A stretch of DNA of 64,000 bases from positions 1 to 64,000 of the forward strand of contig BDTG01000046.1 of assembly GCA_002897695.1 (NCBI GenBank), in the 5' to 3' direction. Positions 22,685 to 31,563 of this stretch are shown here, piece after piece. The notes beneath the pieces are model-generated. The model was not told the DNA's origin. It worked only from the letters and a program-made list of their open reading frames with translations, and searched no databases. The position numbers were made by a program, and so were the translations under genes. Origin of the DNA: a bacterium BMS3Abin14. GTDB taxonomy: Bacteria; BMS3Abin14. Within the stretch, counting starts at the first letter, position 1, and each line of letters opens with the position of its first letter.

Positions 22685-23836
22685 ATGCCGGGACACCTTG
22701 TACTTGTGGGTGGCGGTCATGCCCACCTCACGACCCTGTCTAACATCAGAAAGTTTATCGCTCGCGGGCACCGGGTGACCGTCATAGGTCCGTCACCTTA
22801 CCATTACTACTCCGGCATGGCTCCAGGAATGATTTCCGGCCTGTACCGACCCCAGGAGATCCGCTTCAACATCCGGAAGATGGTGGAAGACCGGGGAGGC
22901 GAATTTGTCCTTGACCGGGCCACGGGAATCCAGGCTCGATCCCGGGAGGTGCTTTTAAAATCGGGGAGCAGGATCTCTTATGACATCGTCTCTTTCAACA
23001 TCGGCAGCCGTGTACCGCGGGAAAGCATCGCGGCTGACAACGGCACGGTAATTACCGCCAAACCCATCGAGAATCTGGTGAGAGGCAGAATGGCGGTCCT
23101 GGATTCCATTAAAGGCGTCTCCCCTCATAATCCAGCCAGACTTGTTGTCGTAGGGGGAGGTCCCGCGGGGGTGGAGATCTCCGCGGCCCTCTGGAAGCTT
23201 GCCGCGGACGCCGGCGGCAAGACCAGGGTCATCCTCATCGCAGGTGGCAGCCTTTTGCGAAATTTCCCCCGCAAGATGCACGAACTGGCCCTGAACTCTC
23301 TCAAAAACAGAGGGATAAAGGTAATTGAGGGCCCCCGTGTGCAATCGACGGAAGGGGGGGTGGTTTCCCTGTCGGACGGAACAGCTTTAGAGGCCGACCA
23401 TATCTTCCTCGCCGTCGGGGTCAGAGCCACAGAGATCTTCATGAACACCTTCGTTCCAACCGATGAAGACGGCGGACTCCTTGTCAACCCTTACCTGCAA
23501 AGCATTGAATTTCCGGAGATCTTCGGCGCCGGGGACTGTATCACTTTTCTGGGAAAGGATCTGGCAAAGGTGGGAGTCTATGCTGTCCGCCAGAACCCGG
23601 TCCTATACCACAATCTTCTTGCGGGGCTTGAAAGGACTTCTCTGCGACAGTTCAAACCCGGCAACCCTGATTTCCTCGTTCTGCTTAACATGGGAGATGG
23701 TACCGGCATTTTCAGACGGGGAGAGTGGGTCTGGCAGGGACGGGCAGCGTTCCGGCTCAAGGACTTTATCGACAGGCGTTTCATGAAAAAGTTTCAACTG
23801 TCAGGAGAACCGAATGAACCCATGGGAAAAGTGTAA
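22685..23836 (+). CDS. NDH-2-like FAD oxidoreductase of the SelD-associated type
   Basis: 383 residues. FAD-binding LVLVGGGHAHLTTLSNIRKF (5-24), SYDIVSFNIGS, the NAD(P)-binding LVVVGGGPAGVEISAALWKLA, and IFGAGDCITFL near 280. The HAHL variant of the dinucleotide motif is typical of the TIGR03169 family, which occurs alone or fused to the N-terminus of selenophosphate synthase SelD. No selD is present here, so a selenium link is only a possibility. Its 3' end overlaps the next gene by 23 bases, a tight coupling. Confidence 0.8.
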   Translation: MPGHLVLVGGGHAHLTTLSNIRKFIARGHRVTVIGPSPYHYYSGMAPGMISGLYRPQEIRFNIRKMVEDRGGEFVLDRATGIQARSREVLLKSGSRISYDIVSFNIGSRVPRESIAADNGTVITAKPIENLVRGRMAVLDSIKGVSPHNPARLVVVGGGPAGVEISAALWKLAADAGGKTRVILIAGGSLLRNFPRKMHELALNSLKNRGIKVIEGPRVQSTEGGVVSLSDGTALEADHIFLAVGVRATEIFMNTFVPTDEDGGLLVNPYLQSIEFPEIFGAGDCITFLGKDLAKVGVYAVRQNPVLYHNLLAGLERTSLRQFKPGNPDFLVLLNMGDGTGIFRRGEWVWQGRAAFRLKDFIDRRFMKKFQLSGEPNEPMGKV

Positions 23837-24371
23837 TGAAGTCAGGAGAGGGGAAAACGGATGGGAGGGGCAGACAGCAGACGGTCCACCCATCGCCGGC
23901 ATTACCTGTTTTGACGAGACCCGGGCCCCTGAGGAATGCGCAGCCCTGGCATGGCATCTGGAGGAAAACACACGACTCCTTTATCTGGCAATGGCAGGCA
24001 TCCCATCCGAACCTGAGGATGGGGCCATTTTCCTCGAGCTGGCCGCAGACGAGGAGCATCACAGGGAATTCCTTGCTGAAGTATACCGGAGATATTCCCA
24101 TAGCTCCTCGTCAATCCCCGCATTTCCCGGGCAAGGCAGAAGCCTTGAAGGCGGGATGGATCTTGAGGAGGCCCTTCAATGGATCGGCAAAAAGCAGGTT
24201 GCCGACATCCTGGAGTTGGCGCTGTCCATTGAGGCCAATGCCTACGACCGCTATCTGAAGATGCTCAGAAAAGTGAAGGACGAATCATCCCGGGCGATTT
24301 TCCGCCTTATCGCCGGGGAAGAAAGATCTCACCTGAAACGCCTTACGTCACTCCTGGACAAAAAACTCTAA
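23814..24371 (+). CDS. ferritin-like (rubrerythrin-type) diiron protein
   Basis: 185 residues with a four-helix ferritin-like core. Carboxylate motifs run EECAALAWHLEENTRLLY, AADEEHHREFLAEVY (ExxH), LELALSIEANAYDRYLKM and IAGEERSHLKRL (ExxH). The two ExxH motifs and the spacing suit a diiron site like that of rubrerythrin, without its rubredoxin domain (no CxxC). Such proteins reduce peroxide or store iron. The overlap with the FAD oxidoreductase gene suggests that enzyme supplies electrons. The N-terminal 35 residues are unlike the family. Its 3' end overlaps the convergent fbp gene by 24 bases. Confidence 0.7.
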   Translation: MNPWEKCNEVRRGENGWEGQTADGPPIAGITCFDETRAPEECAALAWHLEENTRLLYLAMAGIPSEPEDGAIFLELAADEEHHREFLAEVYRRYSHSSSSIPAFPGQGRSLEGGMDLEEALQWIGKKQVADILELALSIEANAYDRYLKMLRKVKDESSRAIFRLIAGEERSHLKRLTSLLDKKL

Positions 24372-25394
24372 TCTCCCATCGTACTTTGCGATGAACCTCT
24401 CCAGATCCCTGATATTTTCCACGGACCCCGCGTAGAAGGGGGTCCTCTGGTGCAGTCCGGTAGGCAGCACATCCAGCACCGGTCCCGTGCCGGTGCTGGC
24501 CGCCCCGCCGGCATGCTCCACTAAAAACGCCATGGGAGCACACTCATAAAGGATGCGGAGCTTGCCGTTGGGCTTCTTCGGGTCCTTGGTGTCGGCCGGA
24601 TACATGAAGCTGCCACCCTTTATGAGGGTTCTGTGCATGTCCGCCACCATGGACCCGATGTATCTGGCGCTGTGTGGACGCCCGGTGGCCCTGTCCTTTT
24701 CCTTGATGTGACCGATGTATTGCCTTACCCCCTCGGACCAGTAGGGGGAATTCCCCTCATTGATGGAGTAGATATCCCCCTTTTCGGGAATCCTGATAAA
24801 CGGGTGGGACTCCAGGAACTCCCCGACAGACGGATCCAGGGTGAACCCGTGCACACCATTTCCGGTGCTGATTACCAGTATGGTGCTGCTGCCATAAACA
24901 ATGTAACCGGCGGCCACAAGTTTCCTCCCAACCTGAAGAAGGTCTGCCACAACCCCCTTGTCGCCACCGCTCACCTTTCTATGTATGGCAAAAATAGTGC
25001 CGATATTGACGTTGACGTCGATATTGGAAGATCCATCCAGCGGATCGAATGCGATGGAGTATTGCCCGGAGTTATAACCGTCCGGGATGAGAATGGCATT
25101 GGTTTCCTCCTCCGTCGCCATAATGCAGAAATGACCCGACTTACCCAGAATATTGACGAACACGGAGTTGGCAAAATCGTCGAGCTTTTGAACCTCCTCG
25201 CCCTGCACGTTCTTCTCCCCGGTCAGGCCGAGAATCTCCACTAACCCCGCCTTGTTGACCTCTCTGGAAACAATCTTGGCGGCAAAGGCAACCTGGTTGA
25301 GGATCCCGGTCAACTCCCCGGTAGCCTGGGGATACTCCTTCTGTTTCTCAGCGATGTGCCTGGTCAGATTAACACCGATCATGCTGTCGGACAT
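24348..25394 (-). CDS. fbp: class I fructose-1,6-bisphosphatase
   Basis: 348 residues; GGAGGGG is five bases before the ATG. The metal site FDPLDGSSNID (about 115-125), ATEEE near 93-97, GSSTILVIST, the substrate segment YIGSMVADMHRTLIKGGSFMYP near 242-263, and GKLRILYECAPMAFLVEHAGG near 275-295 identify class I FBPase. It makes fructose-6-phosphate in gluconeogenesis. It fits with pgi, glk and the class II aldolase also in this window. Its 3' end overlaps the ferritin-like gene on the other strand by 24 bases. Confidence 0.95.
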   Translation of the reverse strand: MSDSMIGVNLTRHIAEKQKEYPQATGELTGILNQVAFAAKIVSREVNKAGLVEILGLTGEKNVQGEEVQKLDDFANSVFVNILGKSGHFCIMATEEETNAILIPDGYNSGQYSIAFDPLDGSSNIDVNVNIGTIFAIHRKVSGGDKGVVADLLQVGRKLVAAGYIVYGSSTILVISTGNGVHGFTLDPSVGEFLESHPFIRIPEKGDIYSINEGNSPYWSEGVRQYIGHIKEKDRATGRPHSARYIGSMVADMHRTLIKGGSFMYPADTKDPKKPNGKLRILYECAPMAFLVEHAGGAASTGTGPVLDVLPTGLHQRTPFYAGSVENIRDLERFIAKYDGRLEFFVQE

Positions 25395-25683
25395 GTTTAC
25401 CCCTCCTGTGTAAAATCTCCCCGTAGGTAACGCTCTTCGTGACAGATGAAATGCCTGTGCATGAAACGGTGAAAATTATAGCAGAAACACAGGGCAATAA
25501 AAAAGGGGCATAAAACCCCATAATTTTCCTTTGCAAATGGCTCTCGCATTCCTATAATATCGCCCACTGTAGTATCGCCCATTTGATGCCGCCTCGGGAA
25601 CCTGCTTCAGACACTCCCCCGCTGGATGGCTGAACCGACCGTTGGCCTTTCGGGCTCGGTCACAAAATCAAAAAGACGGGAAT
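25395..25683. promoter_or_regulatory. divergent spacer upstream of fbp with tandem operator-like repeats
   Basis: 25555-25581 carries two copies of TA(A/G)TATCGCCCA spaced 15 bp. A hairpin GGGG/CCCC (25505-25519) followed by T6 on the minus strand could attenuate the fbp leader. Both are seen; function is inference. No coding frame here is convincing. Confidence 0.35.
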
Positions 25684-27513
25684 ATGAACAAAATACATCA
25701 CCCATCGTCAAACAGCGCACATACCTTTTTCATACCGGTTATGGGTACTGGCTTCACGATCGACTCACCCCTCATGATCGCCAGGTACGGCATCTCTTCG
25801 ACAATTTCCCTCGTTGACGACACATTCATCGAACAGATGCGCCGGTTTCATTGCGAGCAGGTGGGGGAACCTTACAAGGAAATCTCCAGGGACCAGGACG
25901 ACCACCGGGCCAGGAGAATCACCGCCTACCTTAACCTCATCGACAGGCTTGTTGAAAAAGGGACCGACGAACTGAGGGCCTCCACCTTCGAGCCAGGTAG
26001 CGAGATAACCCGATATTTTGAGCTTCTTCCGGACTGTCCCCTGAAATCATCCTACGTTCAGATGCTCGGGACCAGCGATCCCGGCGAGATGGCACACAAG
26101 CAGGAGGCCCTGCGCCGTCAGGTTTTACCCGGAAGCATAGATGTCAATATAATGACCAAGCTTGACCGGAATTATTTTAAAAATGGGCAGGCGCTTCCCC
26201 GGGAATTTTCCGACGCGCTGGCCGCTCTTCGTGGCTACGCCAACAGCACCCTAAGTTCCTCTGTTGTCTTTTCCGCGGGTTTAAATCCCCATCTTTACAG
26301 CTACGCCGCCGACTTCAAGGATTTTATGCCTGATGAAGCAGGATCCCTGAAAAAACAGATTGTTCTCAAAGTGAGTGATTACCGTTCAGCCGTGGTCCAG
26401 GGCAAGTTCCTTGCTAAGCGGGGCCTTTGGGTTTCAGAATACCGCATCGAATCCGGCCTTAACTGCGGAGGACACGCTTTCCCGTCCAAGGGAAACCTCA
26501 TGGGGCCGATTCTCGAGGAGTTCAAACAGAAAAATGAGGAACTGATCGGCCAGACCCACAAGCTCTATTCCACAGCCCTCTCATTACGCGGATTATCCCC
26601 CACTCCCGACCCCCACGAGGTACGCTTCAGGGTATCGGGTGGCATCGGCACCGCCGAGGAGCACGCGTTTTTACTGAACTTCTACGGGATAAGCAAGGTT
26701 GGGTGGGGCACCCCATTCCTCCTGGTCCCCGAGGTGACCAATGTTGACGATGAGCATATCGAAAAACTCATCAACGCCACCGACGACGATGTCTGCCTGA
26801 GTGCATCTTCGCCGCTGAATGTGCCATTCTGGAACCTCATGACCTCCGCCAGCGAGGAAGCACGCCGGAAACGAATATCCGAAGGGCGGCCGGGCAGCCC
26901 TTGCCCCAAGGGCCATGCAAAAATCTTCAACACTGAATTTACGCCACGTCCTGACTGCATTGCTTCCAGAAGCTACATCAGCAAAAAACTGCCCCATATG
27001 GGAGAAGAGGGGCTTACGGAAGAACAGTTCAAATGGATTAAAGAGAACGTTCTGAACAAGTCGTGCATCTGTCACGACCTCTCCGGAGGCGCCACGGTTA
27101 AAACCGGCATCGATCCCGAGGCAACACCCTCCATTTGCTGCGGGCCGGCCATCGTAAATTTTTCGAAGATCGCGACACTGGAGGAGATGGCGGGACACAT
27201 CTACGGACGGCTTTCCCTGCTGACCAGTGCGGACCGGCCTCACATGTTCATCCGGGAATTGTCCCTTAACCTGGATTACCTTAGGGGCGAGATGGAGAAG
27301 TTTTCCCTGGGCGTCATGAACACAGCTCCAAAGTACTTCCGTGAATTCAAGGATAACCTTGCCGCAGGCATCGAGTACTACGGAAAACTTGCGGAACAGT
27401 TCGTGGAGGGGAAACGTACGCATTTTCTCGATGACCTCACAAAACAGAAGGAAGTCCTGGAAAAGATGATCGCGGGAATGGCCCGGGAACCGGGCCTCAA
27501 TGCGGTCGGCTAG
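25684..27513 (+). CDS. large conserved protein of unknown family
   Basis: 609 residues from the ATG at 25684 (weak GACGGGA upstream; the next ATG is far inside). No signal peptide or membrane segments. I do not recognise a family with a known function. Striking segments: FFIPVMGTGFTIDSPLMIARYGISSTISLVDD at the start, LNCGGHAFPSKGNLMGPILEEFK (about 262-284), RVSGGIGTAEEHAFLLNFYGISKVGWGTPFLLVPEVTNVD (about 316-355), SASSPLNVPFW, and a cysteine set at LNKSCICHDLSGGA and ATPSICCGPAIV near 460-490. The opening and the G-rich middle recall flavin-binding TIM barrels such as nitronate monooxygenase and glutamate synthase, and the Cys cluster could bind metal. Both are guesses. It is monocistronic. 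Confidence 0.6.
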   Translation: MNKIHHPSSNSAHTFFIPVMGTGFTIDSPLMIARYGISSTISLVDDTFIEQMRRFHCEQVGEPYKEISRDQDDHRARRITAYLNLIDRLVEKGTDELRASTFEPGSEITRYFELLPDCPLKSSYVQMLGTSDPGEMAHKQEALRRQVLPGSIDVNIMTKLDRNYFKNGQALPREFSDALAALRGYANSTLSSSVVFSAGLNPHLYSYAADFKDFMPDEAGSLKKQIVLKVSDYRSAVVQGKFLAKRGLWVSEYRIESGLNCGGHAFPSKGNLMGPILEEFKQKNEELIGQTHKLYSTALSLRGLSPTPDPHEVRFRVSGGIGTAEEHAFLLNFYGISKVGWGTPFLLVPEVTNVDDEHIEKLINATDDDVCLSASSPLNVPFWNLMTSASEEARRKRISEGRPGSPCPKGHAKIFNTEFTPRPDCIASRSYISKKLPHMGEEGLTEEQFKWIKENVLNKSCICHDLSGGATVKTGIDPEATPSICCGPAIVNFSKIATLEEMAGHIYGRLSLLTSADRPHMFIRELSLNLDYLRGEMEKFSLGVMNTAPKYFREFKDNLAAGIEYYGKLAEQFVEGKRTHFLDDLTKQKEVLEKMIAGMAREPGLNAVG

Positions 27514-27716
27514 CGCCCCAGAGCCACCAGCGCCTTTTCCACATCCTCCTCCCTGACCTGGAGTTCCACCTCTCCCAGCAGGCCGGGATACAGTGCGTTT
27601 GCAAAAAGGTTCCGGATAAAACCTTCGATTCCCTCCGATTCCAGGAGGGATTTTTCAATTTCGGCATCCATGATCGTACCGTGGGTCGATATTGTTACGA
27701 GCTTTTCATCCATCAT
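27510..27716 (-). CDS. DUF2007-type small protein
   Basis: 68 residues: LVTISTHGTIMDAEIEKSLLESEGIEGFIRNLFANALYPGLLGEVELQVREEDVEKALVALGR. This is the short alpha/beta pattern of DUF2007 (putative signal-transducing protein; ACT-like fold). AGAGGGGG lies about nine bases upstream. It converges on the unknown 609-residue gene with a four-base overlap. Function unknown. Confidence 0.65.
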   Translation of the reverse strand: MMDEKLVTISTHGTIMDAEIEKSLLESEGIEGFIRNLFANALYPGLLGEVELQVREEDVEKALVALGR

Positions 27717-27846
27717 TCACCAAAACCCCCTCTGGACCTTGCTGCCGAAAATCATCATAATGAGTTATCCAGTCTGCAATCCAGTTTACCATTTTTAACC
27801 CCGGCGGACTCGAAAAAAGTCCACCATTGAGGTCGAGGTGCCATGA

Positions 27847-28101
27847 GGAAGGCAGGGGTCGGGTCCGGAGACCCGGTGGCCCTTTTTCGTCGAGGATAAA
27901 AAGAGTACCAACGGCATCTTTGTAAACGGGAGCGCCATTAACTGGAAGTGTGGGTTAAAGGACAACGACGAGATCACAATCGGAAAACACACACTGCTCT
28001 TCCAGGAGGACGCCTCCGATCATCCGGATGGAAAACCGAAGGACATTGCCCACTTTGAAGGGACGATTGTCGTGAATCCGGATAAGGCGAAGAGATCCTG
28101 A
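27847..28101 (+). pseudogene. 3' remnant of an FHA-domain gene
   Basis: In frame, from about 27886, one reads FVEDKKSTNGIFVNGSAINWKCGLKDNDEITIGKHTLLFQED, the second half of an FHA domain (STNG loop, ITIGKH.L.F strand), then a polar tail ending at 28101. The first half (the Arg and SxxH phosphothreonine loops) is missing, an in-frame stop lies at 27844-27846, and there is no start codon. Related intact FHA genes are in the operon at 41143-46364. Confidence 0.7.
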
Positions 28102-28122
28102 TCGCAGGTAAATTTCTCTTTC

Positions 28123-28299
28123 TCAGGCTTCGGGGACGTCTTCCGGCGCATCCTCGGTGGGCTGTTCTTGAACTTCTTCCTGATTTTCTTCGGATTTTGC
28201 GTTTTTTCTGTCCAGCTTTTTCTGTCTTTTTTCCTCTTTCTTCTTCTTCTTGGCTATCTCTTTCTGTCGTTTCTCAAACCCATAGTTATTTCGCGCCAT
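28123..28299 (-). CDS. short lysine-rich protein, function unknown
   Basis: 58 residues, MARNNYGFEKRQKEIAKKKKKEEKRQKKLDRKN, then an acidic Glu/Pro tail. The basic-then-acidic layout is a recognised small hypothetical family in Deltaproteobacteria and relatives. The start at 28299 is chosen from the MARNNYGFEKRQKE family beginning and an AAGGA upstream; a longer frame to 28563 is unrelated sequence crossing the lexA promoter. A nucleic-acid or ribosome role is possible but unproven. It is divergent from lexA. Confidence 0.6.
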   Translation of the reverse strand: MARNNYGFEKRQKEIAKKKKKEEKRQKKLDRKNAKSEENQEEVQEQPTEDAPEDVPEA

Positions 28300-28398
28300 T
28301 CTTCCATCCTTTGCGGGGGTGTCTGTATAGTTAAGCAAGAAGCGATGTGTGCAGGATACCAGTAAGTTATCCTGTTGACCAGAATATTTCCGTAGGCC

Positions 28399-28427
28399 TT
28401 GACTTGCGCATAACTTACGCTTATACT
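28399..28427 (+). promoter_or_regulatory. sigma-70 promoter of lexA
   Basis: TTGACT, 17 bases, TATACT: two near-consensus hexamers at optimal spacing, about 80 bases before the lexA start. Between the hexamers ATAA-CTTACGC-TTAT forms a weak dyad that could be part of a LexA box, but no known LexA consensus is matched convincingly. Confidence 0.7.
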
Positions 28428-28507
28428 TGAATTTCGGGATTGGCAAATCCGGATTGTCGCAAAGATGCGTGCCTAACAGCGTGAGACAAAAATACGGAGG
28501 TACCGAC

Positions 28508-29110
28508 GTGAGCCCATTGACCCCCAAACAGAAGCTGATTCTGGATTTCATCCGCTCCCACATCAGGGATAAAGGCTACGCCCCTTCACAGAGGGAAATT
28601 GCCGAGACGTTCGGGTTCCGGTCCCTGGGGACCGTCCAGAACTATCTGGTGCGCCTGGAAAGGGAGGGGTTTCTTACCCGGGAATGGAACGCCCGGAGGG
28701 GCCTGAGGGTCTCCGGAACGGTGGCACGGGGATATGAGCTTCCTCTGGCCGGGACTGTGGCAGCGGGGAAACCCATCGAGGCGATCGAGACATCGGACAC
28801 CATCGAGGTGCCCAGTTCCATGGCCGGGACCGGAGAGAACTTCGTTCTCCGCGTCAAGGGTAGCTCCATGATCGAGGACGGCATCCTGGACGGGGATTTC
28901 GTTATCGTAAGAAAGCAGAGAACCGCCGACAACGGCCAGACAGTGGTGGCACTCATGGAAGGCGAGGCCACCGTCAAGCGCTTTTTCAGCAACGCGGATA
29001 CAATCGAGCTGCGTCCCGCCAATACAGGGATGGAGCCCATTGTGGTCGGGAAAAACGAGGACCTTCAAATAGAAGGGGTTGTGATCGGGGTTATCCGGCA
29101 TTGCGGGTGA
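28508..29110 (+). CDS. lexA: SOS repressor LexA
   Basis: 200 residues from GTG at 28508 (GGAGG seven bases upstream). A winged-helix DNA-binding domain (LTPKQKLILDFIRSHIRDKGYAPSQREIAETFGFRSLGTVQNYLVRLEREG) precedes the self-cleaving domain. Ala86-Gly87 is the cleavage bond (VAAGKP), Ser120 in GSSM and Lys157 in EATVKRF are the catalytic dyad. It is intact, so it may still control other SOS genes. It opens a cassette (lexA, dinB/imuB-like, dnaE2-like) known in many bacteria for SOS mutagenesis, whose other members are broken here. Confidence 0.93.
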   Translation: MSPLTPKQKLILDFIRSHIRDKGYAPSQREIAETFGFRSLGTVQNYLVRLEREGFLTREWNARRGLRVSGTVARGYELPLAGTVAAGKPIEAIETSDTIEVPSSMAGTGENFVLRVKGSSMIEDGILDGDFVIVRKQRTADNGQTVVALMEGEATVKRFFSNADTIELRPANTGMEPIVVGKNEDLQIEGVVIGVIRHCG

Positions 29111-29128
29111 TACAGGTTCACACTCCCC

Positions 29129-29994
29129 ATGACCCGCGATATCCTGCACATTAACATCCCCCACTTTCCCATCGCACTGGCAAGGGTAGTTGATCCCTCG
29201 CTTTACGAACGGCCGGTGGCGGTGGTTCCGCGTCATTCTGATCGGGCCATCATTCAGTGCGCATCCCCTGAGGCTGTCGCTGAAAGGGTGTCCGAGGGAA
29301 TGCCGGCAACAAGCTTGTCTCCCGGATCGCCTCAGCCTGCCTGAGAAGCCACGGCGTCTGCGACATCATGCGAGGCAGCGACGGCATTTTCCTCGCCCCT
29401 TTCAGTATGTCTGTTCTTCCCGGGGTGGGCAGAACACGCGCGGGCCTTCTGCTCACAGATCTGAACCTGACCCGAGTCGGTGAGATCGCCGCCACCCAGA
29501 CCCACCATCTGGCGCTGATCTTCGGTCCTTTTGCGCATCTACTTCACCAGCGATCACTCGGCATCGATCCATCTCCCGTTCTCCTTCCGAATCGGATTCA
29601 GGAAATAACGGAGGAATCATTCATGACTGTGGAGAACAATTGCGACTTCGTCCTGAGGTCGGAGCTGTGCCGGCTGGTGGAGGGGTGCGGAATACGTATC
29701 CGGCGCATGGGCAGGACAGCGGGCGAACTCACCTTGACCATATATTACACGGATGGGGTAACCGCAAAACGTGCTTCACCCCTGCCCTTACGGACATGGA
29801 TATCCTTCTGTTTGCCGCTGCAGAGGAACTCTTTGAAAGAACGTGCCGAAGACGTGTTCGTGTCAAGGGGATGCGCCTCGTTCTGGGGCGGATCACCGAC
29901 ACCGACCGACAGCTCAGGCTGTTTCCCGCCAGGGGGGCCTGGGAAAAGACGCAAAAAATCACCGCGTTGCAGGGCGCCCTCGACCAGGTGAGGG
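29129..29994 (+). pseudogene. Y-family polymerase (DinB/ImuB-like), palm deleted
   Basis: Pieces of a DinB/ImuB-like polymerase are in order but in three frames: the N-terminus (DILHINIPHFPIALARVVDPSLYERPVAVVPRHSDRAIIQCASPEAVAERVSEGMP), then a jump near 29305 to NKLVSRIASACLRSHGVCDIMRG...FSMSVLPGVGRTRAGLLLTDLNLTRVGEIA (helix-hairpin-helix), the little finger, then a frameshift near 29780 into TDMDILLFAAAEELFERTCRRRVRVKGMRLVLGRITD.DRQLRLFP. The stretch lost at 29305 is the one carrying the SIDE/D catalytic motif. The end is fused near 29995 to the dnaE2-like remnant. No polymerase activity is possible. Confidence 0.85.
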
Positions 29995-31536
29995 AAGCCG
30001 GAATACAACCGATCATCGGCGCGGAGGCTGATGCCGGCGGTTACAGAGCGGTCATCCTGGCCCGCAACACCGATGGATATTCCAACCTGTGCCGCCTTCT
30101 CTCCGACCTGCACTGCAAGAAAGGCTTTCACCTGCCCGGCGCCCTGGAAAACTATCGTGAGGGGCTCATCGTAATTAGTGATGATAGCAAATTGATATCA
30201 TATCTGCGTAAGTACTCCTCCGGGAACCTCTTTGTGGAGATGTCCCCCGGGCACCTGATGCGCAGGGCACTGGCGCTCGCCGGGAGGTTCAGGCTCCCCC
30301 CCGTCGCCACATCAAGGGCCGTCCTGTTAAACGAGAGCGACCATGAAATTCACAGGGTTCTCAGGGCCATCGCCCTTAATAAGAAGCTGTCCCGCCTGTC
30401 CGCGGATGACCAGGCCAGTGAGATGGATGTCCTTCTGTCGCCGGACCGCATCGCCGATCTCTACCCTCACTGCCCCGAGGCGCTGGAAAACGCTGCCGCC
30501 ATCGCCCAGGAATGCGTTGCAGACTGGGATTTTCAGGGCACGATCTTTCCGCCCTTCAGGGACATGGACAGGGACGAGGCTATCTGCGAGCTCGAAAAAC
30601 GCACGCGGCAGGGGGCTCTTCGGCGTTATGGAACAATTTCGGACAACATCGAAAGGCGATTAAAAAAGGAACTTTCCCTCATACGGGACAAGGGCTTCGC
30701 GCACTACTTTCTCGTCGTGGAGGAGCTTGTGGACCCAGAGCCGCCATGCGCGAACTGGCAAAAGTATACGGTATCCCCGCGCATGAGATAAGGGACTTCA
30801 CCGGGGAAGCCCTCGACAGGAACTGGGAGAAGATCCTCCAATCCATCCATCTCCTTGAAGGACGGATGAGACACCTTTCACTGCACTGCGGCGGTCTGGT
30901 GATCGTGCCCGACGAGATACGTAAATACGTCCCGGTCGAGATATCCGCCAAGGGCCTGCAGGTGATCCAATGGGAAAAGGATACCTGTCCGAGGCCCGCC
31001 GAATGGGGCTTAGAGTCCTGCCGCCTGATATCAATGCCAGTGGTTACCACTATACGGGCATGGATAGGGTCATCCGGGCGGGGCTGATGCAGATACAGGG
31101 ACTCTCTGGAGAGGGGTTGGATTCCCTGCTGGATGAGAGGGAAAAGCATGGCCCCTTCATCCGATTCGGCGAATTTATGGCGCGGGCTCCGCTGGACCTC
31201 CACCGTGACGCCATGCGAGGAATCAGGGCAGTTCCGGCCAGGAAAATGAAAGGGTGGGCAGGCAGGCACATCACCATGGTCGGCTGGTGGGTAACGGGAA
31301 AGCCGGTCCGGACGAAGAACGGAAGACCCATGGAATTCGCCACTTTCGAGGACACTACGGACATCTTCGACGCGACCTTTTTCCCCGGTGCCTACGCACG
31401 ATTTCACAAGAAACTCGCCCAACAGCGCCCCTACATCCTCAAGGGCAGGGTGGAGGTGGAATACGGCGTCGCCACCCTCAATGTCGGGTGGGTCGGCTTT
31501 CTGGACGATGCCCGGACCGGAGAAGAGCTAACTTGA
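29995..31536 (+). pseudogene. dnaE2: dnaE2-like error-prone polymerase III alpha, palm deleted
   Basis: Roughly half of a DnaE2-type protein remains. The N-terminal HxH of the PHP domain is missing: the text begins at REAGIQPIIGAEADAGG, joined to the dinB end. PHP and thumb continue to RDKGFAHYFLVVEELV. Near 30735 the frame jumps to RAAMRELAKVYGIPAHEIRDF, skipping the palm with its PDIDxDF aspartates. Near 30977 it jumps again from VIQWEKD to GYLSEARRMGLRVLPPDINASGYHYTG, ending in the helix-hairpin-helix and OB-fold (RPYILKGRVEVEYGVATLNV). About 510 codons remain of about 1,000. Not functional. Confidence 0.85.
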
Positions 31537-31563
31537 TCATGCCATCGGTGTGGCTGTGATAAA

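Noticed and set aside
29640-30791. A single intact 383-residue gene
   Set aside because: The frame joins the end of a Y-family polymerase to the middle of a DnaE2-like protein; it is a by-product of deletions, not a real fusion enzyme.
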